The notes beneath the pieces were generated by a model that was not told the DNA's origin, searched no databases, and worked only from the letters and a program-made list of their open reading frames with translations. A program made the position numbers and the translations under genes. From DASQZK01 sp963763215 (GTDB lineage Bacteria; Bacteroidota; Bacteroidia; Bacteroidales; GCA-2748055), in the NCBI GenBank assembly GCA_963763215.1, contig CAVXNX010000022.1, positions 1 to 64,000 of the forward strand: a stretch of 64,000 nucleotides of DNA, given 5' to 3'. This document shows, piece after piece, positions 46,174 through 55,068 of this stretch. Positions within the stretch are counted from its first letter, which is position 1; the number at the start of each line of letters is the position of its first letter.

Positions 46174-46863
46174 TCAAACACTGATTTTCCGGAGTTCGTA
46201 ATGGTCATCAACCTTTTCGGCCCGGATGACGAAAGGGAAACGGTCGAGGTCGAGGCACAGCCCGAAATCGGCGGAGGGGGCGAAAGACTGGCGCTTCTCA
46301 TCAAAGAAACGCGCACCGCTGGTCTTCCGGATGACCGATACCATGTTGGCAAAGTCATTGTCCCGGCCTTCGAGGGCGTTCTGAATATACAGGGCACAGA
46401 ACGTATCTTCCTCGACAGGATACCTTGCCGAATAACCCATACATACCAGGGAAACATCGACGGGATCCTGTTTGCGGATGTAGGCCACGATGGCGCCGGC
46501 ATTGACAAAACTCCCGGTCAGGATCTCGCCGGCCTGAACGGCATTGACAATGCCCTGGGTCCCCGCACTTGTGGTGTGGATCAACGTCTTTCCGTGCAGA
46601 TCGGCTTGCAGGAGCTGTGAAGGTGAATTGCCGAAGTCAAATCCCGGCACCATCTGTTCTTCACGCTCTCCGACGAGGATCGACCCCGGATTTTCGTCCC
46701 GCAACCGGAAGGCACTCTCAACACTTCCCGCCGGAATGATCCTGCCGGCTCCGGCACCAAAGGCATAGGCGGCGACAGAAAAGGCCCGGAAAACATCGAT
46801 GATCACCGTAAGACCTCTGGCTTCGCGGGCACCTTCGATCAGTTGAAGAATGCGGATATTCAT
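46174..46863 (-). CDS. comB: 2-phosphosulfolactate phosphatase-like protein (ComB)
   Basis: A 229-residue ComB-family protein. Motifs VIIDVFRAFSVAAYA near residue 22, LVGEREEQMVPGFDFGNSPSQ near residue 61, IHTTSAGTQGIVNA near residue 94 and VCMGYSARYPVEEDTFCA near residue 138 match the family's magnesium-binding core. In methanogens ComB makes sulfolactate for coenzyme M. Bacteroidota lack that pathway, so the true substrate is unknown. The ATG at 46863 is preferred over one 30 bases upstream because MNIRILQL is a better family start. It stands alone. Confidence 0.87.
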   Translation of the reverse strand: MNIRILQLIEGAREARGLTVIIDVFRAFSVAAYAFGAGAGRIIPAGSVESAFRLRDENPGSILVGEREEQMVPGFDFGNSPSQLLQADLHGKTLIHTTSAGTQGIVNAVQAGEILTGSFVNAGAIVAYIRKQDPVDVSLVCMGYSARYPVEEDTFCALYIQNALEGRDNDFANMVSVIRKTSGARFFDEKRQSFAPSADFGLCLDLDRFPFVIRAEKVDDHYELRKISV

Positions 46864-47043
46864 AGACCTGCTCCCTTGCGTTAAGGGCTGCAAGTATAAG
46901 AAATATTGGAGTAATAAAAAAAGTTATCTTCATTCCGGGAATTTAGCATCTGTTTGCCCTGGGTGCTGAAAGGTGGCGACAGCAAAAAGACAGGGCGGTG
47001 CCGTGTCCCGCTTTCCAACCCGAACAAATCGTCGCTTTTCTCG

Positions 47044-47051
47044 TATATTTG
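47044..47051 (+). promoter_or_regulatory. Bacteroidota -7 element ahead of yihY
   Basis: TATATTTG fits TAnnTTTG and ends 16 bases before the ATG at 47068, which supports that start over the longer in-frame extension. Confidence 0.55.
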
Positions 47052-47067
47052 TATCAAATTTGACTTC

Positions 47068-48378
47068 ATGATAAAAAAGATGCGCAAATTCACGCTGGAA
47101 GATCTATGGCGGATACCCCTCCACCAGAAATCGAAGAGCCGTTCCTTCCTGATCAGGCAGCTGAGAATTATCATTCTCGCCATCAAGGGATTCATGGAGG
47201 ACCGCGTCAGTATGCGTGCATCGTCCCTCACGTTTTACACCCTCCTCTCGGTGGTTCCCATCGTCGCCATGGCTTTTGGTGTTGCCAAAGGTTTCGGGTT
47301 CCAGAATACCATGGAGAATTTCATCATCAAAAATTTCAAGGGCCAGGAAGAGGTGATGAACTACGTAATCTCGCTTTCCTATTCCATTCTCGAGGACGTC
47401 CAGGGCGGTCTGCTTGCAGGCATCGGACTGATTATGCTCATCTGGTCGGTGATGCAGGTGCTGAACAATATCGAAAGTTCATTCAATGCGATCTGGCAGA
47501 TCAAAAAACCCCGGCCATTCTTCCGCAAGCTCAGCGATTATCTTTCCATCATGCTCATCGGCCCCCTGCTGATCATCGTGTCGAGCAGCGTCATGGTCTA
47601 TATCTCCACCCAGGTGCAATCGGTGACACTGTTTCACGCGTTCTCCCCGTTGTTCCAGGTATTTCTCAGGTTCGTCCCCTATGCTCTGATATGGCTCCTT
47701 TTCACCCTGATTTACATCATTCTTCCCAATACGCGGGTGAATTTCAAGTATGCCCTCATCGCCGGGATCCTGGCCGGAACGGGATTCCAGGTTGTGCAGT
47801 GGGCGTATATCCACTTCCAGATCGGCGTTTCAAAATACAGCGCCCTCTATGGGACCTTTGCCGCCCTTCCGTTGTTTCTCATCTGGCTCCAGCTCAGCTG
47901 GCTCATAGTTCTTCTCGGCGCAGAAATCTCCTTCGCCTATCAGAATGTTGAGAAATACGAACTGGAGGCCGAATCGCTCCATATCAGCCCCCATAACAAA
48001 CGCATCCTCGCCCTGCTTATCGTCCATCATATCATCCGGAATTTCGAAGAAGGGGGGGAGCCGGACACGAGCACGGGCATCGGCCAAAAGCTCAAAATCC
48101 CGCTGAGACTGGTCCGCGATATCCTCTTCGACCTGACAAAGGCCGGCGTGCTTAACGAAACGGTGACCGAAAGTCCAAAAGAAAAAGGTTACCAGCCGGC
48201 CATCGACATTGGCGTGATCGATATCCAGTTTGTCACCACAAAACTCGATGCGCTGGGAACCGACCAGGTGATGGTGAGCGAATCCAAAATATTCGCCAAA
48301 CTGAGTCAGATCAGCGACCAGATGTATGAAACCCTGAAAGCATCACCCACCAATGTTCTGTTGAAAGACATCCACTGA
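47068..48378 (+). CDS. YihY/BrkB family inner-membrane protein
   Basis: A 436-residue protein with about six helices (about 30-310) and the family motifs RASSLTFYTLLSVVPIVAMAFG near residue 50, SFNAIWQIKKPRPFFRKLSDY near residue 139, LIWLLFTLIYIILPNTRVNFK near residue 208 and YGTFAALPLFLIWLQLSW near residue 259. After the membrane part a cytoplasmic domain of about 120 residues follows that looks like a winged helix (IGQKLKIPLRLVRDILFDLTKAGVL). That extension is frequent in Bacteroidota. The old RNase BN name is a misassignment; function is unknown. Confidence 0.9.
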   Translation: MIKKMRKFTLEDLWRIPLHQKSKSRSFLIRQLRIIILAIKGFMEDRVSMRASSLTFYTLLSVVPIVAMAFGVAKGFGFQNTMENFIIKNFKGQEEVMNYVISLSYSILEDVQGGLLAGIGLIMLIWSVMQVLNNIESSFNAIWQIKKPRPFFRKLSDYLSIMLIGPLLIIVSSSVMVYISTQVQSVTLFHAFSPLFQVFLRFVPYALIWLLFTLIYIILPNTRVNFKYALIAGILAGTGFQVVQWAYIHFQIGVSKYSALYGTFAALPLFLIWLQLSWLIVLLGAEISFAYQNVEKYELEAESLHISPHNKRILALLIVHHIIRNFEEGGEPDTSTGIGQKLKIPLRLVRDILFDLTKAGVLNETVTESPKEKGYQPAIDIGVIDIQFVTTKLDALGTDQVMVSESKIFAKLSQISDQMYETLKASPTNVLLKDIH

Positions 48379-48408
48379 TGAAAATCGGGTTAATTTTCGG
48401 ACGGAAAC

Positions 48409-48439
48409 TTGATAATTTAAAATTGAATTGCTAATATTG
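48409..48439 (+). promoter_or_regulatory. promoter of the histidine operon
   Basis: TTG at 48409-48411 and TAATATTG at 48432-48439 (7 of 8 to TAnnTTTG) are 20 bases apart. The leader peptide ATG is 17 bases downstream, leaving a very short 5' leader. A second candidate, CAAATTTG at 48443-48450, has a poorer -33 spacing. Confidence 0.6.
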
Positions 48440-48456
48440 TCACAAATTTGAAATGA

Positions 48457-48522
48457 ATGAGGCTTATTTCTGCACATATTGTCATCAGGCATCATCATCA
48501 CATCCATGATGAACTCGGTTAG
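48457..48522 (+). CDS. hisL: His-rich leader peptide of the his operon
   Basis: A 21-residue reading frame starting MRLISAHIVIR, followed by four consecutive His codons (48490-48501), Ile and another His (48505-48507), then a short tail to TAG at 48520-48522. Six of 21 codons are His (residues 7, 12-15, 17). It starts directly downstream of the promoter and ends just before the attenuator stems, as in HisL peptides of Enterobacteria, although the sequence is unrelated. Ribosome stalling at the His run under histidine shortage would control the downstream terminator. An overlapping frame from ATG 48453 has only two His codons and is less likely. Confidence 0.75.
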   Translation: MRLISAHIVIRHHHHIHDELG

Positions 48523-48592
48523 TGTGCAGAAAGTGTAAGCTCAGGAAAATAATATTCTCAAAGGTTTGCAGGTTCTGCAAGCCTTTTTTTTT
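48467..48592 (+). promoter_or_regulatory. histidine operon transcription attenuator
   Basis: TTTCTGCACA (48467-48476, in the leader frame just before the His run) pairs perfectly with TGTGCAGAAA (48523-48532, right after the leader stop). Part of the second arm, TGCAGAA (48525-48531), can instead pair with TTCTGCA (48573-48579), which covers the 3' arm of the terminator. A ribosome stalled on the His codons would occlude the first arm and free the second to block termination. The logic matches ribosome-mediated his attenuation; the model is inferred from sequence. Confidence 0.7.
48563..48592 (+). terminator. intrinsic terminator of the his attenuator
   Basis: GGTTTGCAG (48563-48571) pairs with CTGCAAGCC (48575-48583) over nine base pairs, one being G-U, with a GTT loop, followed by nine T. 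It ends 15 bases before hisG, so unregulated termination here would silence the operon. Confidence 0.85.
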
Positions 48593-48607
48593 AAACAGAT
48601 CGCTGAT

Positions 48608-49465
48608 ATGGATAAACTTAAGATTGCGGTTCAGAAGTCCGGGAGGCTGAGTGAAAAATCGCTGGAGCTGATTAAGGAAGCCGGTATTGCCCTGAATAAC
48701 GGGGAGCGAAAGCTGGTGTCGGTTTCTTCCAATTTTCCCCTGGAGATCCTCTACCTGCGGGATGACGACATTCCCCAGTATGTCAACGACAAAGTGGCCG
48801 ATGTGGGGATTGTGGGGGAGAATATCATTCTCGAAAAACCTTGTGATGTGGAAATTGTTTACCGTCTGGGATTTGCCCGCTGCCACCTGTCACTGGCCGT
48901 TCCGAAAAACGAGGATTACAGTGGTCCTGCCTGGTTCAACGGAAAGAAAATAGCCACATCGTACCCCGGCATCCTGCGGGGATTTCTGGAGAAGGAAAAG
49001 GTGGAGGCGGAGATCCATGAGATCAGTGGATCGGTGGAGATCGCCCCGGGAATCGGACTTGCCGATGCCATCTTTGATATTGTGAGCACCGGCAGCACCC
49101 TGATCAGCAACGGGCTGAAAGAAGTGGAGAAGGTGGCGGATTCCGAGGCGGTGATGATCGGTTCACGGGGACTCAGTGAAGAAAAGAACAGGATCCTGGA
49201 GAAGCTGATTTTCCGCATCAAATCCGTCAGGACCGCCCGCAGCAACAAGTATATCCTTCTCAATGCTCCCAACGAAAGCCTCGGGAAGATCATCTCCATC
49301 ATCCCGGGCATGAAGAGTCCGACGGTTATGCCTCTGGCTGAAGAAGGATGGAGCTCCGTGCATTCGGTATTGAACGAAAATGTCTTCTGGGAAGTGATCG
49401 ACCAGCTCAAGGATCTCGGTGCCCAGGGCATCCTGGTGGTTCCCATTGAGAAAATGATCATATAA
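48608..49465 (+). CDS. hisG: ATP phosphoribosyltransferase (long form)
   Basis: First enzyme of histidine synthesis, joining PRPP and ATP. The 285-residue length and C-terminal regulatory ACT-like domain (about 213-285; ILLNAPNESLGKIISIIPG and VVPIEKMI) mark the long, feedback-inhibited form that needs no HisZ. Catalytic motifs: KIAVQKSGRLSEKS at the N-terminus and GLADAIFDIVSTGSTLISNG near residue 153 for PRPP binding. The ATG at 48608 lies 15 bases after the attenuator terminator. Confidence 0.95.
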   Translation: MDKLKIAVQKSGRLSEKSLELIKEAGIALNNGERKLVSVSSNFPLEILYLRDDDIPQYVNDKVADVGIVGENIILEKPCDVEIVYRLGFARCHLSLAVPKNEDYSGPAWFNGKKIATSYPGILRGFLEKEKVEAEIHEISGSVEIAPGIGLADAIFDIVSTGSTLISNGLKEVEKVADSEAVMIGSRGLSEEKNRILEKLIFRIKSVRTARSNKYILLNAPNESLGKIISIIPGMKSPTVMPLAEEGWSSVHSVLNENVFWEVIDQLKDLGAQGILVVPIEKMII

Positions 49466-49489
49466 ATACTAAACTTAATTTCTGAATCC

Positions 49490-50786
49490 ATGAATATCAT
49501 TAAGTATCCCGGTAAGGAACTCTGGAATTCGTTGTTGGCCAGGCCTGCTATCGATTTCGGATCTCTCATGAGCTCGGTTTCCGAGATCCTGGACGACGTG
49601 AAAAAACGCGGAGACCAGGCGGTGAAAGAGTATACACTGAAATTTGACAAGGTTAAACTCGAAGAACTCGCCGTCACCGGGGTAGAGTTGGCCTTTGCCA
49701 AGCATGAGATCGACGATGAACTGAAGAAGGCCATCAATGTCGCAAGGGAGAACATTCAGCAGTTTCATGCCGCTCAGAAACTTCCGACGGTGAACGTCGA
49801 GACCACGCCCGGCGTCAAATGCTGGCAGAAAACACTGGCCATTGAAAAAGTCGGGCTTTACATCCCGGGAGGGACGGCCCCGCTTCTCTCAACGGTGCTG
49901 ATGCTTGGCATACCTGCAAAAATGGCCGGATGCCGGGAAATCGTGCTCTGCACCCCCCCCGACCGGCACGGGAAAATCCACCCGGCCATACTCTATGTGG
50001 CCGATCTCCTGGGAATCACCCAGGTATACCGAATCGGCGGTGCACAGGCCATCGCCGCCATGGCCTACGGTACGGAGTCGGTTCCGAAAGTCTATAAGAT
50101 CTTCGGTCCCGGGAACCAGTATGTTCAGGCCGCTAAAATGAAGGTCAGCCTCGAAAAGATCGCCATCGACATGCCCGCCGGCCCCTCGGAAGTCGCGATC
50201 CTTGCCGACGACTCCAGTGAGCCTTCCTTTGTGGCATCCGATCTTCTCTCCCAGGCCGAGCACGGCACCGACAGCCAGGTCCTCCTGGTCACCACCTCCA
50301 GCGCCCTGATCGGGAAAGGTCCAGGTCGAACTGGAAGCGCAACTGGCAAACCTGCCCAGGAAGGATATCGCCAAAAAATCACTCGATAACAGCAAGATCG
50401 TCCTCCTCGACAATGAAGATAGCATGGTCGACCTGATCAATGAATATGCCCCGGAACACCTCATCATCGTGACTAAAAACTATGCAGAACTTTCCGGAAG
50501 GATCATCAACGCCGGCAGCGTGTTTCTGGGCAATTTTTCCCCGGAGAGCGCCGGCGACTATGCCTCCGGGACCAACCATACCCTGCCCACCAATGGCACG
50601 GCTAAAGCCTACAGCGGGGTCAACCTCGACAGTTTCACCAAGAAAATGACCTTCCAGGAACTGACCGAGTACGGGCTGTTCAATATCGGGCCGTCGGTCG
50701 AAAAAATGGCAGAAGCCGAAAATCTTGATGCCCATAAGAATGCGGTCAGGATCAGGGTGACGAGGGTGGCAAATAATTACAAATAA
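49490..50786 (+). CDS. hisD: histidinol dehydrogenase (frameshifted as sequenced)
   Basis: A zinc enzyme of about 431 residues for the last two oxidation steps. Motifs: AIEKVGLYIPGGTAPLLSTVLM near residue 121, GGAQAIAAMAYGTESVPKVYKIFGPGNQYV near residue 182, DMPAGPSEVAILAD near residue 225 and SQAEHGTDSQVLLVT with the metal-binding Gln and His near residue 255. An extra A in the run at 50315-50317 breaks the frame; removing it joins ALIGK to VQVELEAQLANL. The second part has INEYAPEHLI and NAGSVFLGNFSPESAGDYASGTNH. The gene lies 24 bases downstream of hisG. Confidence 0.92.
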
Positions 50787-51847
50787 TGGAATTCGACATC
50801 ACACCTCTGATCAGGCCAAACATTGCCAGCCTTGAGCCCTATTCCTCGGCAAGGGATGAATATACGGGTGATGATGCGGTTTTACTCGATGCAAATGAGA
50901 ACCCGTATAATTTCCCGCTTAACCGCTATCCCGACCCACATCAGAGGAAACTGAAAGAGAAGCTGGCACGGCATCTATGGCATCGACTCCGGCTGTATCT
51001 TCCTGGGGAACGGCAGCGATGAGGCCATCGACCTGCTCTTCCGGGCTTTCTGCACACCGGGAAAGGATGAGGTCGTCTCCATCGATCCTTCCTACGGGAT
51101 GTACGAGGTTTCAGCCAGGATCAACGATGTGGGCATGAAAAAAGTGCCTCTCAACGACGATTTCAGCCTTAACGCTGAAGCCATCCTCGATGCCACCGGG
51201 CCGCAGACGAAGATGATCTTTCTTTGTTCACCCAATAACCCCACTTCGAATCTTCTCGATGAGCAGGAAATGATGAAAATACGGAACCGTTTTAACGGAC
51301 TGCTCGTGGTCGATGAGGCCTACATCGATTTCTCCGGTACGGGAGGGCTGCTTAAACTCCTTCCCCTGGCCGCCAACCTGGTGATCCTGCGGACTTTTTC
51401 AAAGGCCTGGGGGTCTGGCGGCGATCCGGCTGGGAATGGCTTTCGCTTCCCCACAGGTGATCCGCATCATGGATCACATCAAGTACCCCTACAATGTGAA
51501 TGCCCTGACCCAGGAATACGCCATGAAATACCTCGAAGACCCAGGTCAGAAGGAAATGTGGGTCAGGGAGATCGTTTCACAAAGGCAAAGGCTGGAAAAA
51601 GAACTCCGAAACTTCGGTTTCGTCCGGCGTATCTATCCTTCCGATGCCAATTTCCTGCTGGTGAAGGTCGACGAACCGCTATCGTCTCTATGCCTATCTC
51701 CGGGATGGCAGGGTCATCGTCCGCGACAGGTCAAAAGTCTCCCTGTGCGAAGGGTGTCTCCGGATCTCGGTGGGCACGCCGGAAGAAAATGCCTCACTGA
51801 TCCGGTTGTTAACGTCATATTCTGCAAACCGGGAAAAAACGGGGTGA
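50786..51847 (+). CDS. hisC: histidinol-phosphate aminotransferase (three frameshifts as sequenced)
   Basis: A PLP-dependent aminotransferase of about 353 residues in four frame segments. Extra bases occur at about 50972 (C), in the G run at 51409-51413, and at 51676-51677 (C). After correction it reads LDANENPYNFPLNRYPDPHQ, IFLGNGSDEAIDLLFRAF, LCSPNNPTSNLL, VVDEAYIDFSG, RTFSKAWGLAAIRLGMA with the PLP lysine, and a tail LYAYLRDGRVIVRDRS...LRISVGTPEEN. It overlaps the hisD stop by one base and precedes hisB by 20 bases. Confidence 0.9.
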
Positions 51848-51867
51848 CAGCCCCCAAACAGAGCGCT

Positions 51868-52993
51868 ATGAAGAAAGCATTGTTCATCGACAGGGACGGA
51901 ACATTGATTGCCGAGCCTCCGGTCGATTACCAGGTCGACAGCCTGGAGAAACTGGAATTTATACCCGGCGTTTTCCGGAATCTTTACCGGATCCGCCATT
52001 TTCTCGATTACGAGCTGGTGATAGTCAGTAACCAGGATGGAATGGGTACGGAAAATTACCCTTATGAGAACTTCATCGGGCCGCATCGGAAATTCCTCCG
52101 TGCCTTCGAGAATGAAGACGTGATCTTTGATGATATCCTGATCGACACCTCCATGCCCGCAGACAATGCTCCCACGCGCAAACCCCGCACAGGGCTGCTT
52201 GACGAAATACATGGATGGCAGCTATGATCTCCGGTCTTCGTATGTCATCGGCGACCGTCTGACCGACATCCGCCTGGCCGCCAACCTGTCGGCAAAGGGC
52301 ATATTACTCGGCTCGCCCGAACGGCAGGAAGAAATTGAAGAAGCCGGCCTTTCCGGGGATTGCGTCCTCATCGCTGAATCCTGGGACGACATCTGGTCGT
52401 ATCTCTCATCACCTCCCCGCCTGGCGGAGATCACCCGCAATACCCGGGAGACGCAGATCAGCATCCGGCTCAATCTCGACGGGAACGGGATGTCGGACAT
52501 CTCCACCGGACTGGGATTCTTCGATCACATGCTGGAACAGATCCCCCGACATGCCGGGATCGACCTCGAACTCACCGCCGACGGAGACCTTCAGGTCGAT
52601 GAGCATCATACCGTGGAAGATACGGCCCTGGCGCTGGGCGAAGCCTTTCGGCAGGCCCTGGGCGAAAAGAAAGGGATCATGCGATACGGATTCCTCCTGC
52701 CCATGGACGACAGCCTGGCCCAGGTGGCGATCGATTTCGGGGGGAGGAGCTGGCTGGTCTGGGATGTCTCCTTCAAACGTGAAAAAGTTGGCGATGTCCC
52801 CACCGAATTGTTTTTTCATTTTTTTAAATCCTTCAGCGACGCTGCCCGGTGTAACCTGAATATCAGCGTTAAAGGGGATAATGAACATCATAAGATCGAA
52901 GCGGTTTTCAAGGCTTTCGCCAAAGCCATCAAAATGGCTGTCCGGAAAGATCCTTACGATAATTCGCTTCCCAGTACGAAAGGGGTGTTGTAG
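51868..52993 (+). CDS. hisB: bifunctional histidinol-phosphatase / imidazoleglycerol-phosphate dehydratase (frameshifted as sequenced)
   Basis: A fusion of about 375 residues. The N-terminal HAD-type phosphatase has FIDRDGTLIAEPP near residue 6, IVSNQDGMGTENYP near residue 52 and, after the break, YVIGDRLTDIRLAANL. The C-terminal dehydratase (from about residue 190) has TGLGFFDHMLEQIPRHAG, DEHHTVEDTALALGEA and KGDNEHHKIEAVFKAFA, the manganese-binding His/Glu motifs. One extra G at 52201 causes the frameshift; removing it joins GLL to TKYMDGSYD. It catalyses steps six and eight of the pathway. Confidence 0.92.
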
Positions 52994-52994
52994 A

Positions 52995-53576
52995 ATGAAT
53001 ATCGCAATTGTAAAATACAATGCCGGCAACATCATGTCGGTGCAATATGCCCTGAGCAGACTGGGGTATGAGGCAGTGGTGACCGGCGATCCCGACGAAA
53101 TCAGGCGGGCGGGGCGGGTGATTTTTCCCGGTGTCGGCGAAGCGTCTTCCACGATGGCCTACCTTAGGGAAAACGGCCTTGACAGGCTTCTCGCCGGGCT
53201 CGAACAACCGGTCCTGGGGATCTGCCTGGGACAGCAGCTGATGTGCTCGCATTCCACCGAAGGCGATACCGGGTGTATCGGCATCTTCGACATCGACGTC
53301 CGGAAATTTGAGCCCGTGCTTAAGGTGCCCCACATGGGATGGAACAGCCTCAGCCGGACCCGGGGTAAGCTTTTTAAGGGGATCCCGGAAAACAGTTACG
53401 TCTACTTCGTTCACAGCTATTATGTGCCCCTGTGCGAAGATACGGCCGCGGAATGCGATTATATCCTTCCGTTCAGTGCCGCACTTGAAAAAGACAATTT
53501 TTTCGCCACCCAGTTTCATCCCGAAAAAAGCGGTGAGATCGGGCAGAAAATTCTTGAAAATTTTATCCGTTTGTAA
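52995..53576 (+). CDS. hisH: imidazole glycerol phosphate synthase, glutaminase subunit
   Basis: A 193-residue class I glutamine amidotransferase that feeds ammonia to HisF. The triad is intact: Cys in GICLGQQLMCS near residue 79, and His and Glu in FFATQFHPEKSGEIG near residue 175. IVKYNAGNIMSVQYAL at the N-terminus and GVGEASSTMAYL near residue 49 form the oxyanion and interface region. It starts 1 base after the hisB stop and overlaps hisA by one base. Confidence 0.95.
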   Translation: MNIAIVKYNAGNIMSVQYALSRLGYEAVVTGDPDEIRRAGRVIFPGVGEASSTMAYLRENGLDRLLAGLEQPVLGICLGQQLMCSHSTEGDTGCIGIFDIDVRKFEPVLKVPHMGWNSLSRTRGKLFKGIPENSYVYFVHSYYVPLCEDTAAECDYILPFSAALEKDNFFATQFHPEKSGEIGQKILENFIRL

Positions 53577-54299
53577 TGGAAATTATACCGGCCATCGATA
53601 TTATCGGGGGAAAGTGTGTCAGACTCAGCAAGGGCGATTATGAGAGCGGGAAAATCTACCATGAGGATCCGCTTGAAGTGGCCAGGATGTTTGAAGAATG
53701 GGGGGTGAAACGCCTCCATCTGGTGGATCTCGACGGCGCCAGGGCAAAACATATCGTCAATCATCAGGTCCTCGAACGCATTGCCTCGGCCACCTCGCTC
53801 GAGATCGACTTCGGGGGTGGCATCAAAACGAGCCGGGATCTGGAGACCGCCTTCAGCAGCGGAGCCGCTATGATCACCGGCGGAAGCATTGCCGTCACCG
53901 CACCGGAGACCTTCCTTTCGTGGCTTGATGAATACGGACCCGGAGAAGATCATCCTGGGCGCCGATCACCGGCAGGGACAGATCGCGGTTACCGGATGGA
54001 CCGAGGACAGCGCGATGGGGCTCTTTGACTTTCTGCAGGGGTATATCGACAAAGGGATTCAAAAGATCATCTGTACCGATATCGACCGCGACGGCATGTT
54101 GAACGGACCCTCGGTGAAGACCTATATCGAAATTCTCCGGCGGTTTCCCGGCGTGTACCTCATCGCAAGCGGAGGGGTCGCCGGGGCAGGGGACCTGGAG
54201 GAACTGGCGGAAAACGGAATTCCCGCGGCCATTGTGGGGAAAGCCATCTACGAAGGCAGGATTACGGGGCAGGAAATCAGGACATTCTTAACGAACTAA
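53576..54299 (+). CDS. hisA: ProFAR isomerase (frameshifted as sequenced)
   Basis: A (beta/alpha)8 isomerase of about 241 residues. The N-terminal half has IIPAIDIIGGKCVRLSKGDY with catalytic Asp, and LHLVDLDGARAKH and EIDFGGGIKTSRDLE; the C-terminal half has TDIDRDGMLNGPSVKTY with the second Asp and LIASGGVAGAGDLEEL. An extra C in the run at 53939-53941 breaks the frame between SWLDEYGP and EKIILGADHR. It lies between hisH and hisF. Confidence 0.92.
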
Positions 54300-54302
54300 A
54301 CG

Positions 54303-55058
54303 ATGTTGGCAAAACGCATTATACCATGCCTGGATATCCGCGACGGCAAGACCGTCAAAGGGGTCAATTTTCTCGATGTGCAGGATGTGGGTGATCCGGT
54401 TGAACTTGGAGCCAAATATGCCCGCGACGGGGCCGATGAGCTGGTCTATCTCGATATCACCGCCACATTTGAAGAGCGGAAACTGTTTGCCGACCTCGTG
54501 AAACGGATCGCCCTGCACCTGAACATTCCCTTTACGGTGGGAGGGGGGATCAATGAGATCGGCGATGCGGAAAGGCTACTCAGTGCAGGTGCCGACAAGA
54601 TCTCGATCAATTCTTCGGCTGTACGCCATCCGGAACTGATCGGTCAGATCGCCAGAGCCTACGGCAGCCAGTTCGTTGTTGTGGCCATCGATGCCCTCCT
54701 CGAAATGGACGGGACCTGGTGGGTTTATGTCAACGGCGGACGGGTTAAAACGGAAAAAGAGCTCTTCTCCTGGGCATTGCAGGCACAGGACCTCGGGGCG
54801 GGAGAGATCCTGTTCACTTCGATGAACCACGACGGGACAAAAAACGGCTATGCCAATGAAGCCCTCGCCTCGCTGGCCGGTTCACTCTCCATCCCCGTGA
54901 TCGCGAGCGGCGGGGCCGGCAAAAAGGAAGATTTCGTGGATGTGTTCACCATAGGAAAAGCCGACGCGGCACTGGCGGCCAGCATCTTCCATTTCAACGA
55001 GATCCCGGTGCCCGAACTGAAAGCGTATTTGAAGAAAAATCACATTATTGTCAGATAA
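54303..55058 (+). CDS. hisF: imidazole glycerol phosphate synthase, cyclase subunit
   Basis: A complete 251-residue (beta/alpha)8 cyclase. Catalytic Asp residues lie in PCLDIRDGKTVKGVNF near residue 9 and ILFTSMNHDGTKNGY near residue 170. In most HisF proteins the latter reads LLTSMDxDGT, so the His after Asn replaces the usual spacing residues and Asp follows. Phosphate-binding loops FTVGGGIN near residue 79 and VIASGGAGKKEDF near residue 199 are conserved. It works with HisH to form imidazole glycerol phosphate and AICAR. Confidence 0.94.
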   Translation: MLAKRIIPCLDIRDGKTVKGVNFLDVQDVGDPVELGAKYARDGADELVYLDITATFEERKLFADLVKRIALHLNIPFTVGGGINEIGDAERLLSAGADKISINSSAVRHPELIGQIARAYGSQFVVVAIDALLEMDGTWWVYVNGGRVKTEKELFSWALQAQDLGAGEILFTSMNHDGTKNGYANEALASLAGSLSIPVIASGGAGKKEDFVDVFTIGKADAALAASIFHFNEIPVPELKAYLKKNHIIVR

Positions 55059-55068
55059 ACCGTACACC

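Noticed and set aside
48453..48509. Alternative leader frame from ATG 48453
   Set aside because: It contains only two His codons and does not read the CAT/CAC run as His; the frame from 48457 does.
49490..54299. Programmed frameshifting in the his genes
   Set aside because: The break sites share no slippery heptamer or downstream structure, occur several times within hisC, and match a window-wide pattern of extra bases that also affects unrelated genes.
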